A stretch of 64,000 bases of DNA from an uncultured Acetatifactor sp. GTDB taxonomy: Bacteria; Bacillota; Clostridia; Lachnospirales; Lachnospiraceae. This document shows positions 26,368-35,103 of this stretch, in pieces (positions within the stretch are counted from its first letter, which is position 1; each line of letters begins with the position of its first letter). Made by a program: the position numbers and the translations under genes. The notes beneath the pieces were generated by a model. That model searched no databases, had not been told where the DNA came from, and saw nothing but the letters and a program-made list of their open reading frames with translations. The DNA lies in contig CAKSAN010000004.1 of assembly GCA_934436435.1 (NCBI GenBank), forward strand, positions 124,001-188,000. Direction: 5' to 3'.

Positions 26368-28171
26368 ATGAAAAAGCAATTGGCAGTTATGATGTGCGCA
26401 ATCAGTTTTGACAACCAGAGGAAAATACTGGAGGGTATTATTGCGGGAGCCAGAGAGCACGATTGCAATGTTTTTGTTTTTACAAATCATGTAAGCTATA
26501 ATGAAAAAGAACTGAATAAACAGGGAGCGTTCAAAATCATGGAGCTTCCTGATTTTAAATTATTTGATGGAGTGATTCTGGCGGAAAATACGATTCAGTA
26601 TCAACCCGCAGCAGACAGACTACTTTTGGAAATACAGAGAAGTGGAATCCCTGTGGTCAGTATTGATGATGAAATAGAGGGGATGGGATATGTCGGAATC
26701 TCCAATTATAACGCACAGAAACAGGTCGTAGAACATATTATTCATGAACATCATAAGGCAAGGATTGCCTATGTTACCGGTCAGATTTCCAACAAAGATG
26801 GAAGAGAGCGCCTGAATGCTTACCAGGACGCGATGATGGAAGCGGGACTTGAGGTAGACAAGAAATTGATCTATAAAGGAAACTATGATGTGGAAAGTGG
26901 TTGGAATGCTGTAAAATCTTTCCAAAAACAAAAGATACAGATGCCGGAAGCGATTATCTGTGCAAATGATAATATGGCTATTGGAGTGATGAATCAACTG
27001 GAACTGGATGGATACCAGTCAGTTTGCCCGGGGGTACAAGGCAGTTGAAATTTTATTTTCTAATCAGTCAAATCAAAAAATAACAGTCAAATCAAAAATG
27101 CATATTGGAGGCAGCTGCGGTTGTAAAGAGAAAGATATGTCGATCCGCGAGGTTCAGAAGAATTATGTAGATGATATTCAGACGATGCGACAGACGGCGG
27201 ATGGAATTAAAAACATGATAACGGAGTTCTCCGGATTGAAGCAGGAGACAGAATTGGTGGAAGCATTAAAAAAATATGTGGTGCAATCCGATATGAAGGG
27301 ATTTTATCTGTGCCGTTGTAAGAGCGAGACAGGATACGGACTAACGAAGGGTGCCTTAGACAGTCGTCTGGATATGAAGGAAGTGAACACAGAATATACG
27401 GAGAAAATGAAAGTAGTTCTTGCCTATGAAAAAGGATTTTTCCCGGTGTATGAGGATGGTGACAAAGGAGATATTATCCCTGGGAAGGCAAAGGAAAGAA
27501 AGGAAAATAATTTCTTTGTCGTGGTTCCGATATTTTATCAGAATTACTGCTATGGCTATTGTGTGTCGGTAGATAGTTACTTTCCACTAAAATGTGAACT
27601 TTTTTTCTCCTGGACGCTGAACATTGGTATCGGTCTTGAGAATATCCGGAAGATTCAAATATTGAACCGGATGCTCAATCGCATGAATAATATGTGGATG
27701 TATGATACGCTTACCCAGGTTTATAACAGAGCAGGTTTCTTTTACTATGCAGGAAATTTGCTGCAGAAACTTAAAAAACAGGGAGAAATGGCAGAACTGT
27801 TATTTGCGGATATCAATAGGCTGAAAAAGGTGAATGATACACAGGGACATCTTGTGGGAGATAAATTTATCAGAGAAATAGCTAATTGTATTAAGGAAAA
27901 TCTGCGGGAAGAACAACTTCTGATGAGATATGGCGGCGATAAATTTGTGGTATTCGGAAGAATAACGGATGAAGAAGAGCAGAATCTTCAGATAAAAAAT
28001 ATCCGGGAAAGCATTGAACGACGAAACGAGACACAAAAGCTTGAATTTCCATTGAGTGCAAGCATCGGGGTTACGGTATATCAGGCATCAGAAATTTTAG
28101 ATCTGAATGTGATTATCGAGCAGGCAGATCATAAGATGTATGAGGAAAAAAGAAAGAAAAACAGCAGATGA
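26368..28171 (+). pseudogene. LacI-like sensor plus GGDEF-domain gene, broken by a deletion with frameshift
   Basis: The first frame (26368-27048) encodes a periplasmic-binding-protein-like sensor (QLAVMMCAISFDNQRKILEG... to AIICANDNMAIGVMNQLELDGYQ) and then shifts out into a stop. The second frame, open from 27008, continues with the family's next block (GYKAVEILFSN) and ends in a GGDEF-like domain (about 27690-28160). Intact relatives have roughly 30-40 residues between these blocks (the TGFDDS region), so about 100 bp are missing and the frame is lost. The active-site motif reads RYGGDKF rather than GGDEF, so cyclase activity would be doubtful even in an intact protein. Confidence 0.75.
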
Positions 28172-28180
28172 GCAGTAGAG

Positions 28181-28211
28181 AAGACCGAAGGAAAACTATT
28201 CCTTCGGTCTT
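28181..28211 (+). terminator. Perfect 13 bp hairpin between convergent genes
   Basis: AAGACCGAAGGAA (28181-28193) pairs with TTCCTTCGGTCTT (28199-28211), loop AACTA, then AAATTTTC. The right arm is also the last codons of the minus-strand PHP gene. Confidence 0.75.
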
Positions 28212-29182
28212 AAATTTTCTAATACTTCATCCGGTACATACAGCTTCCCCCAGCCGGTGCCGAGGTCGATCTTGGGCTTGTTGGCACCGTGGAAGTCGGA
28301 GCCGCCGCTGATCTTTAGATCATATTTGGAGGCAAGTCCCCGGATCTGGCGTTCCTCGGCGGTATTGTAGGTGCTGTAGATGGCTTCGATGCCTACGAGG
28401 CCGATGGACTTCAATTCCGCTACGAGATTATCCAGCCGCTCATCGCTCATGTGATAGAGAATCGGATGCGCCAGCACGGGAACCCCACCGGCTCCCAGGA
28501 TCAGTTCCACCGCCTGGGCGGGAGTGACCTTTTCCCTCGGAACGAAGCAGGGACAGTGGTCGCCCACATAGCGCTCGAAAGCTTCCTTCATGCTCTGGAT
28601 ATAGCCGTGGGAGAGCAGATACCTTGCAAAGTGCGCTCTGGTAATGACCGCACCGGGGAATTCCGTCAGAAGCGCCTCATAGGTGATGTCGACGCCGTGT
28701 TCTCTAAGGAGGGCACACATTTTCTCGTTGCGGTTCTCCCGGGAACGGATGAAATCCTCTAAGTAATGGGCGAAATCCGGCTGCTGATAATCGATGAAAA
28801 GCCCCACCATGTGGATATCTTTTCCCTGATACTCGGTGGACAGCTCAATGCCGGGAATGATTTCCGGCACCTGAGAAGCGGGGGCGTCAGTGTCTGCAGA
28901 GGAAGGGAATACGTCTGCAGCCTTTGGAGCAGGAGTGTCAGACCCAGACTGGGAAGGAACCGTAAGGCAGGGGACGGCATTCTTCGGGGAAGAAATGACC
29001 GGAGAAGCCGTCCGGCCCTGTCGCAGCCCCTCCGCATACCGGATCGCCCGATCCAGCCCGTTTACCGTATCATGATCCGTGAGGGCGAAGGCTCGCAGTC
29101 TTTTTTTCATAGCGTAATCGACTAATTCTTCCGGGGTGTAAGTACCGTCGGAGCAGGTGGAATGTACATGTAAATCTACCAT
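28196..29182 (-). CDS. PHP-domain metal-dependent phosphoesterase
   Basis: 328 residues from ATG 29182 (AAAGGA upstream), where the PHP fold begins with MVDLHVHSTCSDGTYTPEE. Metal ligands of the family are all visible: HVH and D near the start, ALTDHDTV, the GIELS Glu, TRAHFARYLL, VLAHP and SGSDFHG. Related proteins act as 5'-to-3' exonucleases on short RNA or as 3',5'-nucleotide bisphosphate phosphatases. Unusual is a Pro/Ala/Ser-rich insert of about 50 residues (about 60-112) between the RYAEGLRQ helix and IIPGIELS, where relatives have only a few residues. Confidence 0.85.
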   Translation of the reverse strand: MVDLHVHSTCSDGTYTPEELVDYAMKKRLRAFALTDHDTVNGLDRAIRYAEGLRQGRTASPVISSPKNAVPCLTVPSQSGSDTPAPKAADVFPSSADTDAPASQVPEIIPGIELSTEYQGKDIHMVGLFIDYQQPDFAHYLEDFIRSRENRNEKMCALLREHGVDITYEALLTEFPGAVITRAHFARYLLSHGYIQSMKEAFERYVGDHCPCFVPREKVTPAQAVELILGAGGVPVLAHPILYHMSDERLDNLVAELKSIGLVGIEAIYSTYNTAEERQIRGLASKYDLKISGGSDFHGANKPKIDLGTGWGKLYVPDEVLENLRPKE

Positions 29183-29270
29183 AATAGCAAAGATCCTTTC
29201 TGCACGCAGAAAAATGCGCACGGCTTACAGTGTCGTTAAATAACATCAAAGATTCGTGATACCATAGATA

Positions 29271-29310
29271 AAAAATGGATGTCGGCAGCACCGGCATCCA
29301 TTTTATTTTT
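29271..29310 (-). terminator. Terminator of the ABC-F gene
   Basis: AAAATGGATG and CATCCATTTT (29272-29304) form the stem with an inner CGG/CCG; T-runs lie on both sides, so it can act in both directions. Confidence 0.75.
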
Positions 29311-29313
29311 GTC

Positions 29314-30951
29314 TTAATTCTCGTCGTCCTCGGTCTGGGCGGTGAATACAGTACGCTTTCTGGCCATTTCATCGCTTGCCAGATACTCGTCGTAGGTAGT
29401 GATCTTGTCTACCAGACTGCCGTTCGGCAGGATCTCAATGATACGGTTGGCGGTGGTCTGTACGAACTGGTGGTCATGGCAGGAAAACAGTGCCACACCG
29501 GGGAACTTGATCAGACCGTTGTTCAGTGCGGTGATGGACTCCATATCCAGATGGTTCGTGGGTTCATCCAGGATCAGGCAGTTGGCACCGCTGATCATCA
29601 TCTTGGACAGCAGACAGCGGACCTTCTCACCACCGGAGAGGATACGAACCTTCTTTACACCGTCTTCTCCGGCGAACAGCATACGTCCCAGGAAACCGCG
29701 GACATAAGTGGCATCCTTCACGGGAGAGTAACCGGTCAGCCAGTCGGCAATGGTCAGATCATTGTCAAACTCTGCAGTATTGTCCTTCGGGAAGTAGGAC
29801 TGGGAAGTGGTAACGCCCCACTTGTAGGTACCTTCGTCCGGCTCTATCTCACCGGCCAGAATCTGGAACAGTGTGGTCTTAGCCAGCTCGCAACTGCCTA
29901 CGAAAGCCACCTTGTCTTCATGTCCCAGAGTAAAGGAAATGTCATTTAATACCTTTTCTCCGTTGATGGTCTTGGACAGATGCTCCACAGCCAGTACTTC
30001 GTTACCGATCTCACGCTCGGGACGGAAGTCGATATAGGGATATTTTCTGCTGGAAGGCTTAATATCATCCAGCTCAATTTTTTCCAGTGCACGTTTTCTG
30101 GAAGTAGCCTGTTTGGACTTGGAAGCGTTGGCGGAGAAACGGGAGATGAACTCCTGTAATTCCTTGATCTTTTCTTCCTTTTTCTTATTGGCTTCCTTCA
30201 TCTGCTTGATCAGCAGCTGGCTGGACTCGTACCAGAAGTCGTAGTTACCGGCATACAGCTGGATCTTGCCGTAGTCGATGTCGGCGATCTGCGTACATAC
30301 CTTGTTCAGAAAATAACGGTCATGGGAGACTACGATAACGGTATTCTCGAAATCGATCAGGAAATCCTCCAGCCATGCGATGGCATCCAGATCCAGATGG
30401 TTGGTAGGCTCGTCCAGCAGCAGGATGTCGGGGTTACCGAACAGTGCCTTCGCCAGCAGAACCTTCACCTTCAGGCTGCCGTCCAGATCCTTCATGAGAG
30501 AGTAGTGGAACTCGGTGCCAATGCCCAGACCATTTAACAGCATGGCAGCATTGGACTCTGCCTCCCAACCGTCCATCTCGGCGAATTCCGCTTCCAGTTC
30601 ACTGGCACGGATACCGTCCTCGTCGCTGAAATCTTCCTTGGCATAGATGGCATCCTTTTCCTTCATGATCTGGAAGAGACGCTCGTTACCCATGATAACG
30701 GTATCCATAACCACGTTGTCATCGTATTTGAAATGATCCTGCTCCAACACGGAGAGACGCTGGCCGGGGGTGATGACGATATCACCTTTGGTAGTGTCCA
30801 GCTGACCGGACAGAATCTTCAAAAAGGTGGATTTACCGGCACCGTTGGCTCCGATGAGGCCGTAACAGTTGCCCTCGGTAAACTTGATGTTGACATCTTC
30901 GAATAAAGCTTTCTTACCCACACGGTAAGTTACGTTGTTTGCACTGATCAT
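29314..30951 (-). CDS. ABC-F family ATPase (ribosome-associated type)
   Basis: 545 residues from ATG 30951, where the fold begins MISANNVTYRVGKK; upstream codons lack a ribosome site. Two ATPase domains and no membrane part. The first has Walker A GANGAGKST, Walker B ILLLDEPTNHLDL but a drifted signature (LDGSLKVKVLL). The second has a drifted Walker A (GSCELAKTT, Ala in place of the last Gly) and intact LSGGEKVR and CLILDEPTNHLDM. Between them is a charged linker (about 240-300) typical of ABC-F translation factors. Specific role unknown; no resistance context is seen. Confidence 0.88.
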   Translation of the reverse strand: MISANNVTYRVGKKALFEDVNIKFTEGNCYGLIGANGAGKSTFLKILSGQLDTTKGDIVITPGQRLSVLEQDHFKYDDNVVMDTVIMGNERLFQIMKEKDAIYAKEDFSDEDGIRASELEAEFAEMDGWEAESNAAMLLNGLGIGTEFHYSLMKDLDGSLKVKVLLAKALFGNPDILLLDEPTNHLDLDAIAWLEDFLIDFENTVIVVSHDRYFLNKVCTQIADIDYGKIQLYAGNYDFWYESSQLLIKQMKEANKKKEEKIKELQEFISRFSANASKSKQATSRKRALEKIELDDIKPSSRKYPYIDFRPEREIGNEVLAVEHLSKTINGEKVLNDISFTLGHEDKVAFVGSCELAKTTLFQILAGEIEPDEGTYKWGVTTSQSYFPKDNTAEFDNDLTIADWLTGYSPVKDATYVRGFLGRMLFAGEDGVKKVRILSGGEKVRCLLSKMMISGANCLILDEPTNHLDMESITALNNGLIKFPGVALFSCHDHQFVQTTANRIIEILPNGSLVDKITTYDEYLASDEMARKRTVFTAQTEDDEN

Positions 30952-31005
30952 TCTTAAACCTCTTGTTATTCTTCTTATTAAATGTGTTACAAAGCCACCC
31001 TTACC

Positions 31006-31033
31006 ATTATACATAAAGTAACGCATATTTCAA
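31006..31033 (-). promoter_or_regulatory. Promoter of the ABC-F gene
   Basis: On the minus strand TTGAAA (31033-31028), 16 bp spacer, TATAAT (31011-31006). Confidence 0.7.
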
Positions 31034-31158
31034 GGAAAATATGCAAGAATTCGGTATTTCCGGGCCCGAAAAGTGCCGGAAGAAACTGTGCCTGAGGCGG
31101 AGGGCGGAAAAAGCTCTCGATGCGGGAGGAAAATTTACCTTGATTTTACTTACGGAGA

Positions 31159-31187
31159 TTGCGTGGAGCATTTCCCTCTGATAAAAT
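31159..31187 (+). promoter_or_regulatory. Promoter of the MFS gene
   Basis: TTGCGT (31159-31164), 17 bp spacer, TAAAAT (31182-31187), 27 bp before the start codon. Confidence 0.65.
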
Positions 31188-31214
31188 GGAACTATCAACT
31201 TGGGAGGTTTTCTT

Positions 31215-32630
31215 ATGGAGACAAAATTAAACTACAAAAGAACATTTCTGATCGGCCTGGCTTTTCTTAGCATCTGCTCCTTCTGGCAGATGTATGACAA
31301 TATCATTCCGCTGATCTTACAGAACACCTATCATCTGGGAGAGACCATGACGGGAGCGGTCATGGCACTGGACAATGTGCTGGCCATCTTCCTGCTGCCG
31401 GTATTCGGTACGCTGTCGGACAAAGTACATACGAAGCTGGGCAGAAGAATGCCCTTTATCGTGGTGGGGACGATCCTGGCGGTAATCTTCATGATGCTGC
31501 TGCCGATGATCGACAATGCGGAAAAGGCAAGATGGAGCACCGGAGAATCCTTCAGTAACCAGGTCTTCTTTTTAGGCGTGTTGTTCCTCACCCTGGTGTC
31601 TATGGGACTGTACCGTTCTCCGGCGGTGGCACTGATGCCGGATGTGACACCCAACCACCTGCGCAGCCGTGCCAATGCGGTGATTAACCTTATGGGAGCC
31701 GTAGGCGGTGTCTATTCCCTAATCATGATCAAGGTTCTGGTGGGAAAAGGGGAAACACCGGATTACCTGCCGTTGTTTGCCAGCATTGCCGCAGTTATGG
31801 CCATCGCCGTGGGAATCCTGGTGATTACCATCCGGGAAAATAAGCTGCGGGAAGAAGTCGAGAAAGCAGAGGCCGCAAGTGCAGAAAGCATAGAAGAAAA
31901 AGCAATGTCTGCGGGAGTGGAAGCGGCCGGGGAGATCGAGGCGGTGGGAGATACCATAGAAGCAAAGACTTCCGACAGTAAACAGCAGACCGCAAAGACT
32001 GAAAACGCCAAGGGTATGCCCAAGGATGTGAAGCGCAGTATGTACTTTATGCTGGCTTCCATCTTCTTATGGTTTACCGCCTATAATGCTGTGACCACAG
32101 CCTTTTCCCGTTATACGAAGGTGGTGTGGAAGATGGAGGGCGGAAGCTTCGCCAACTGTCTGATGGTGGCTACGGTGGCAGCCATTTTAAGTTATATCCC
32201 CATCGGAAATATTTCTGCGAAGATCGGCCGCAAGAAGACGATCATGGGCGGTGTCCTGCTGATGGCAGCCTGCTACGGAGCTGCTATTTTTGCCAGAGAG
32301 TATCACCCCATCGTCAATCTGGCGTTCGCGCTGATCGGCGTGGCATGGGCAGCCATCAACGTGAATTCCTACCCGATGATCGTGGCCATGAGCAGCGGCA
32401 GCGATGTGGGTAAATTCACCGGAACCTATTATACATTTTCCATGGCGGCGCAGATCCTGACCCCGGTATTGTCCGGATTTTTGTTGGAGAAGGTGTCCTA
32501 CAACACCCTGTTCCCCTATGCCCTGTTCTTCTCCCTGCTGGCATTCCTGACCATGACCCAGGTACGTCACGGCGATGTGAAGCCCCAGAAGAAGGAGAAC
32601 ATTCTGGAGAACTTTGATGTGGACGATTAA
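31215..32630 (+). CDS. MFS transporter, sugar/cation symporter-like
   Basis: 471 residues from ATG 31215 behind TGGGAGG; the frame open from 31200 overlaps that ribosome site. Twelve membrane segments are expected. The N-terminal half has the loop motif GTLSDKVHTKLGRRMPFIVVG, as in GPH and sucrose-type (SLC45-like) carriers, and RSPAVALMPDVTPNHLRSRANA in the middle of that half. The central cytoplasmic loop (about 215-275) is extended and acidic (EEVEKAEAASAESIEEKA). Substrate unknown. Confidence 0.85.
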   Translation: METKLNYKRTFLIGLAFLSICSFWQMYDNIIPLILQNTYHLGETMTGAVMALDNVLAIFLLPVFGTLSDKVHTKLGRRMPFIVVGTILAVIFMMLLPMIDNAEKARWSTGESFSNQVFFLGVLFLTLVSMGLYRSPAVALMPDVTPNHLRSRANAVINLMGAVGGVYSLIMIKVLVGKGETPDYLPLFASIAAVMAIAVGILVITIRENKLREEVEKAEAASAESIEEKAMSAGVEAAGEIEAVGDTIEAKTSDSKQQTAKTENAKGMPKDVKRSMYFMLASIFLWFTAYNAVTTAFSRYTKVVWKMEGGSFANCLMVATVAAILSYIPIGNISAKIGRKKTIMGGVLLMAACYGAAIFAREYHPIVNLAFALIGVAWAAINVNSYPMIVAMSSGSDVGKFTGTYYTFSMAAQILTPVLSGFLLEKVSYNTLFPYALFFSLLAFLTMTQVRHGDVKPQKKENILENFDVDD

Positions 32631-32786
32631 TGAAATCGACGATAAAACGTAAGAAAATATTTAGAAATACCTACTTGAAAATTGCAGAGCAGTGGATTAA
32701 AGTAAAATGCAGCAGCTTTTCGCAGATAATAAAAGGGAGCGGAAATGCTGCATGCGAATGAAAACATAAGATAGAAGGTTAAAGCA

Positions 32787-33617
32787 ATGAATATTTTAGG
32801 AATGATAGTGCTCTGTATTTTGATTCTGGCGATCCTTTACTTCCTCATGATCATGCCCCGGGTGGCACACAAGCCGGATACAGCCCCCTTTAAAGAATGG
32901 CTCTACGCCCACAGAGGCCTGCACGACAATGCCACAGAGGCACCTGAGAATTCCATGGCGGCATTCCGTAAGGCCGTGGAGGCTGGCTTCGGCATTGAAC
33001 TGGACATTCAGCTGACGAAGGACAAGATCCCGGTGGTGTTCCATGATTTTACCCTGAAAAGGATCTGTGGCGGCGAAGGCAAAATATGTGATTATACTTA
33101 TGAGGAATTGCAGCAGTTCCACCTGTGTGGTTCCACGGAGAAGATTCCAAAGTTTGCGGATGTGCTGGAGATGGTGAACGGAAAAGTACCTCTGATCGTG
33201 GAATTCAAGATTGAGCGTGCGGATCTGTCCCTGTGTCCCATTGCGGATAAGATGCTGCGGGCTTACAAGGGAATGTACTGTATGGAATCCTTCAATCCGC
33301 TGGGAGTGCGGTGGTATCGGAAGAACCATCCGGATCTGGTGCGTGGCCAGTTGTCCGATGCCTTCCTGAAGGAAGGAGAGTATGTGGGCGTTTTGTATTT
33401 TGTCCTGCAGAATTTACTGTTGAATTTCGTGACCAGGCCGGATTTTGTGGCATACAACCATCATTATCCCGGGATCCTGTCCCGGAAGCTTTGCAGAAGG
33501 CTGTACCATAATACGGCGGCTGCCTGGACCATCAAGAGCCAGAAGGAGTTGGATGAAGCAAGAAAGCATTTCGACATTTTCATCTTTGACAGCTTCGTAC
33601 CAGAAGCAAGAAGATAG
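32787..33617 (+). CDS. Glycerophosphodiester phosphodiesterase
   Basis: 276 residues with one N-terminal membrane helix (5-23), so the enzyme is membrane-tethered. The GDPD catalytic residues are visible: AHRGLHDN with His-Arg, APENSMAAF, FGIELDIQLTKDKIPVVFHD with Glu, Asp and His, and later LIVEFK. It hydrolyses glycerophosphodiesters to glycerol 3-phosphate and an alcohol. The intergenic region 32631-32786 shows only a weak GCAGCA/TGCTGC inverted repeat. Confidence 0.9.
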   Translation: MNILGMIVLCILILAILYFLMIMPRVAHKPDTAPFKEWLYAHRGLHDNATEAPENSMAAFRKAVEAGFGIELDIQLTKDKIPVVFHDFTLKRICGGEGKICDYTYEELQQFHLCGSTEKIPKFADVLEMVNGKVPLIVEFKIERADLSLCPIADKMLRAYKGMYCMESFNPLGVRWYRKNHPDLVRGQLSDAFLKEGEYVGVLYFVLQNLLLNFVTRPDFVAYNHHYPGILSRKLCRRLYHNTAAAWTIKSQKELDEARKHFDIFIFDSFVPEARR

Positions 33618-33636
33618 ACGATACGCAATATAATAT

Positions 33637-33677
33637 AAAACGGCCGGTTCCGGATACCTCGGAAAACGGCCGTTTTT
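33637..33677 (+). terminator. Bidirectional terminator between GDPD and mntP
   Basis: AAAACGGCCG (33637-33646) pairs with CGGCCGTTTT (33667-33676); T5 on the plus side and A4 on the left for the minus strand. Confidence 0.85.
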
Positions 33678-33689
33678 GCAAACTAAAAT

Positions 33690-34253
33690 TTATCCCAGAA
33701 AGCCCAGATGCTCCAACAGGATCTTGATGCCCATAAGGATCAGGATGACACCACCGGCGATCTCGGCCTTGGCCTTGTAGCGCAGTCCGAAGACATTGCC
33801 GACCTTTACACCGACCATGGAGAGGATCAGGGTGGTCATGCCGATGAAAAGCACTGCGGCGATGATATTAACCTGTAGGAAAGCGAAGGTGACACCTACG
33901 GCCAGAGCATCGATGCTGGTGGCAACGGCCAACAGGAACATGGTCTTCATATCCAGTGCTGCGGTGGCGTGCTCCTCTTCCTTGGACAGCGCCTCTTTGA
34001 TCATGGAAGCGCCAATGATGCCCAACAGAACGAAAGCGATCCAGTGGTCGATAGCGGTGATGAAACGTTCGAACTGACTGCCGAGAATGTAACCGATGGT
34101 AGGCATCAACGCCTGGAAACCGCCGAACCACAGGCCTACGATACCGGCCTTTTTCAGGGTGACACGATCCATGGCCAGACCCTTGCAGATTGAGACGGCG
34201 AAAGCATCCATAGACAATCCTACGGCAAGAATAAATAAACTGAGCAGATCCAT
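33690..34253 (-). CDS. mntP: Manganese efflux pump MntP
   Basis: 187 residues, six membrane segments. Family features: [13 protein letters not shown] near the start, [13 protein letters not shown] in the middle and [16 protein letters not shown] near 110, with the membrane Asp residues required for Mn2+ transport. Start ATG 34253 behind GAGAGGAA. A yybP-ykoY riboswitch lies in front, as in many mntP genes. Confidence 0.92.
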   Translation of the reverse strand: MDLLSLFILAVGLSMDAFAVSICKGLAMDRVTLKKAGIVGLWFGGFQALMPTIGYILGSQFERFITAIDHWIAFVLLGIIGASMIKEALSKEEEHATAALDMKTMFLLAVATSIDALAVGVTFAFLQVNIIAAVLFIGMTTLILSMVGVKVGNVFGLRYKAKAEIAGGVILILMGIKILLEHLGFLG

Positions 34254-34289
34254 TTCTAAGTTCCTCTCTTTCGTGTTTGTTTTGTCTCA

Positions 34290-34470
34290 CAAAAAAACTC
34301 ACAGACAATGAAAGCGAAACGGTTCGTTTCCATTGTCTATGAGTCTCATTATCACAATCTCTGCTTAGAAGATACCAGATGCATGCATCATTATGTTGAT
34401 ATCTCCACAGCCTTACCTTACCATAGATGCGGCTGCCAACTACTCCCTCATAGAGTATTCTATGAATTTT
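34290..34470 (-). promoter_or_regulatory. Manganese riboswitch (yybP-ykoY) with terminator platform
   Basis: Read on the minus strand, the conserved core GAGGGAGTAGTTGGCAGCCGC lies near 34459-34430, followed by variable stems and TGATAATGAG. The expression platform is a long hairpin (34297-34344) followed by seven U (34296-34290). Mn2+ binding should prevent termination and raise mntP expression. Family assignment rests on the GGGAGUAG and GCAGCC motifs and the gene controlled; ends are approximate. Confidence 0.85.
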
Positions 34471-34489
34471 CTTATGACGTGAAAACAAT

Positions 34490-34516
34490 AGTATATTATT
34501 TGAGAAAAAAAGTCAA
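34490..34516 (-). promoter_or_regulatory. Promoter of the mntP transcript
   Basis: Minus strand: TTGACT (34516-34511) and TATACT (34495-34490), spacer 15 bp, slightly short. Confidence 0.55.
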
Positions 34517-34569
34517 TAACAAAATGGTAAATTGTTGAAAATTAATGTGCGACAGAACGGATTTCGGGC

Positions 34570-34603
34570 AAAAAAAGATCAGCCCCGCGGGACTGACCTT
34601 TTC
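34570..34603 (-). terminator. Terminator of the cold-shock gene
   Basis: Minus strand: AAGGTCAGTCCC pairs with GGGCTGATCTT (one G-U), followed by T6. Confidence 0.85.
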
Positions 34604-34617
34604 GGTTGCTCTTGTTA

Positions 34618-34833
34618 TTAAGCTACAACAGTAACGTTGGTAGCACGGATCTTGCTGCTGTTCTGAGGATCGCACTCGGTATCGAAAGTTACCTTCTGGC
34701 CCTCTTCCAGAGACTTGAAACCATCAGCATTGATTGCGGAAAAGTGTACGAATACTTCCTCACCGTTAGCATCGTTGGTGATGAAACCGTAACCCTTCTG
34801 AGCGTTGAACCACTTAACTGTACCGTTATTCAT
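34618..34833 (-). CDS. Cold-shock protein, CspA family
   Basis: 71 residues, a single cold-shock domain. RNP1 is KGYGFITND and RNP2 is VFVHFSAI; start [11 protein letters not shown]. It binds single-stranded RNA and DNA and prevents mRNA secondary structure. Preceded by a leader of about 150 nt with a strong AT-rich hairpin. Confidence 0.95.
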   Translation of the reverse strand: MNNGTVKWFNAQKGYGFITNDANGEEVFVHFSAINADGFKSLEEGQKVTFDTECDPQNSSKIRATNVTVVA

Positions 34834-34899
34834 TATTGGTACCTCCTTTAATAATTCAGGCTTTGCCTGATCCTTTTGATGATTCTAAAACGTAGGACA

Positions 34900-34961
34900 A
34901 AAAAATCACATATTTTTGTAAAGCATCCGTGAAAAGTAACAATGTCTTACAAAAATATGTG
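34900..34961 (-). other. Attenuator-like hairpin in the cold-shock leader
   Basis: CACATATTTTTGTAA (34907-34921) and TTACAAAAATATGTG (34947-34961) form a perfect 15 bp AU-rich stem. On the minus strand it is followed at once by ATTTTTTTG (34906-34898), the layout of an intrinsic terminator inside the 5' leader. Confidence 0.7.
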
Positions 34962-34993
34962 AGATCAATGACTTTCATTTAGAATACGGTTAG

Positions 34994-35023
34994 AGTATAC
35001 CATTGTATTTATCGAAATGTCAA
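34994..35023 (-). promoter_or_regulatory. Promoter of the cold-shock gene
   Basis: Minus strand: TTGACA (35023-35018), 18 bp spacer, TATACT (34999-34994). Confidence 0.8.
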
Positions 35024-35103
35024 TAATTATCTTTGAATTTTAGGCCTATTTTACTACGGGAAAGACATATGATTTTAAGAGTGACGGAAAGCGGAGAAAG
35101 ACA

